The position numbers were made by a program, and so were the translations under genes. Source: Sphaerolaimus hirsutus (Eukaryota > Nematoda > Chromadorea > Monhysterida > Sphaerolaimidae). From it: a stretch of DNA of 64,000 nucleotides. The notes under the pieces were generated by a model that saw nothing but the letters and a program-made list of their open reading frames with translations, ran no database searches and was not told the DNA's origin. The stretch lies in assembly GCA_964036195.1 (NCBI GenBank), contig OZ038457.1, forward strand, positions 9,451,147 through 9,515,146. Direction: 5' to 3'. Shown in pieces: positions 63,791 through 64,000 of this stretch (its first letter is position 1; every line of letters begins with the position of its first letter).

Positions 63791-64000
63791 CCGTATTTCC
63801 TCGAAATACCCCCCCTCAAAATGGGCACTATGAGTTTGTGGTCCGGGAAATGCATAACAGACGTTCAAAACACTTACTGTGTTACGTTAGAACATCGTTT
63901 ATACCATCTACATCCTTATATAAGGCTGTAAAAACTTATAAATGGTGGTTATTGTTGCATTTTTCACGTTTTTCTCTCAAAATTTTCACTCTGAAAAAAT
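63791..64000. mobile_element. Left part of a CCGTATTTCC element, cut by the window end
   Basis: TA followed by CCGTATTTCCTCGAAATACC and a C-run matches the left arm of 4659-5117. Sequence near 63880-63960 (GTGTTACGTTAGAAC, ATAAATGGTGG) also follows that copy. The right end lies outside the window. Confidence 0.7.

Overview
This is a gene-containing stretch of an animal nuclear genome, most likely a nematode. The genes are split into many exons with GT..AG introns. A secreted protein carries an ShKT domain. An embedded 5S rRNA copy has the block I associate with nematode 5S (GTACTTGGATCGGAGACG followed by GCCTGGGAA), and the Prp38 N-terminus resembles the nematode form. The species cannot be named from the sequence, and another ecdysozoan is not excluded.

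Layout. 1-5,850: repeats only. 5,857-7,014: a small secreted ShKT protein. 8,970-10,513 (minus): cyclophilin PPIH. 11,500-13,044: complex I subunit NDUFA7, divergent from PPIH. Four more plus-strand genes follow: splicing factor TFIP11 (13,458-24,781), coatomer zeta COPZ1 (about 25,119-30,591), small GTPase RAB21 (30,968-33,590) and splicing factor PRPF38A (35,130-39,057). C2orf69 is convergent on the minus strand (40,780-39,211). After a GC-rich, gene-free block comes an ERG/FLI-type ETS transcription factor (45,093-55,339) with about 600 nt of 3' UTR. The window ends with the first two exons of a rhodopsin-like GPCR (60,532 onward). A 5S rRNA copy lies antisense in TFIP11 intron 5. For TFIP11, PPIH, NDUFA7, RAB21, PRPF38A, C2orf69, the ShKT gene and the ETS gene I placed every exon so that phases agree and the reading frame is continuous.

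Most of the non-coding DNA is non-autonomous DNA transposons, often nested. No transposase gene was found. At least a dozen have hAT-like architecture: flanking 8-bp duplications, short terminal inverted repeats such as TAGGGTTGG, TAGTGATGG, CAGGGGTC or CAACGATGG, and subterminal arrays of a short motif that differs from family to family (GGGATC, GCGCCA, ATATCG, GGTGCC, AACACAGA, AATAAAAT, AAAAACG). Others are TA-flanked (tips CCGTATT; two long foldback elements) or AAT-flanked (tip GGCGGCCCACAC, Harbinger-like). One hAT-like element has landed exactly on the 5' splice site of GPCR exon 1 and duplicated it. Another element's tip supplies the 3' splice site of the last C2orf69 exon.

The five same-strand housekeeping genes NDUFA7-TFIP11-COPZ1-RAB21-PRPF38A are separated by about 340-410 bp, except for 1.5 kb before PRPF38A. 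Splice-acceptor-like sequences stand just upstream of several start codons, so a trans-spliced operon is possible. TFIP11, PRPF38A and PPIH are all spliceosome components.
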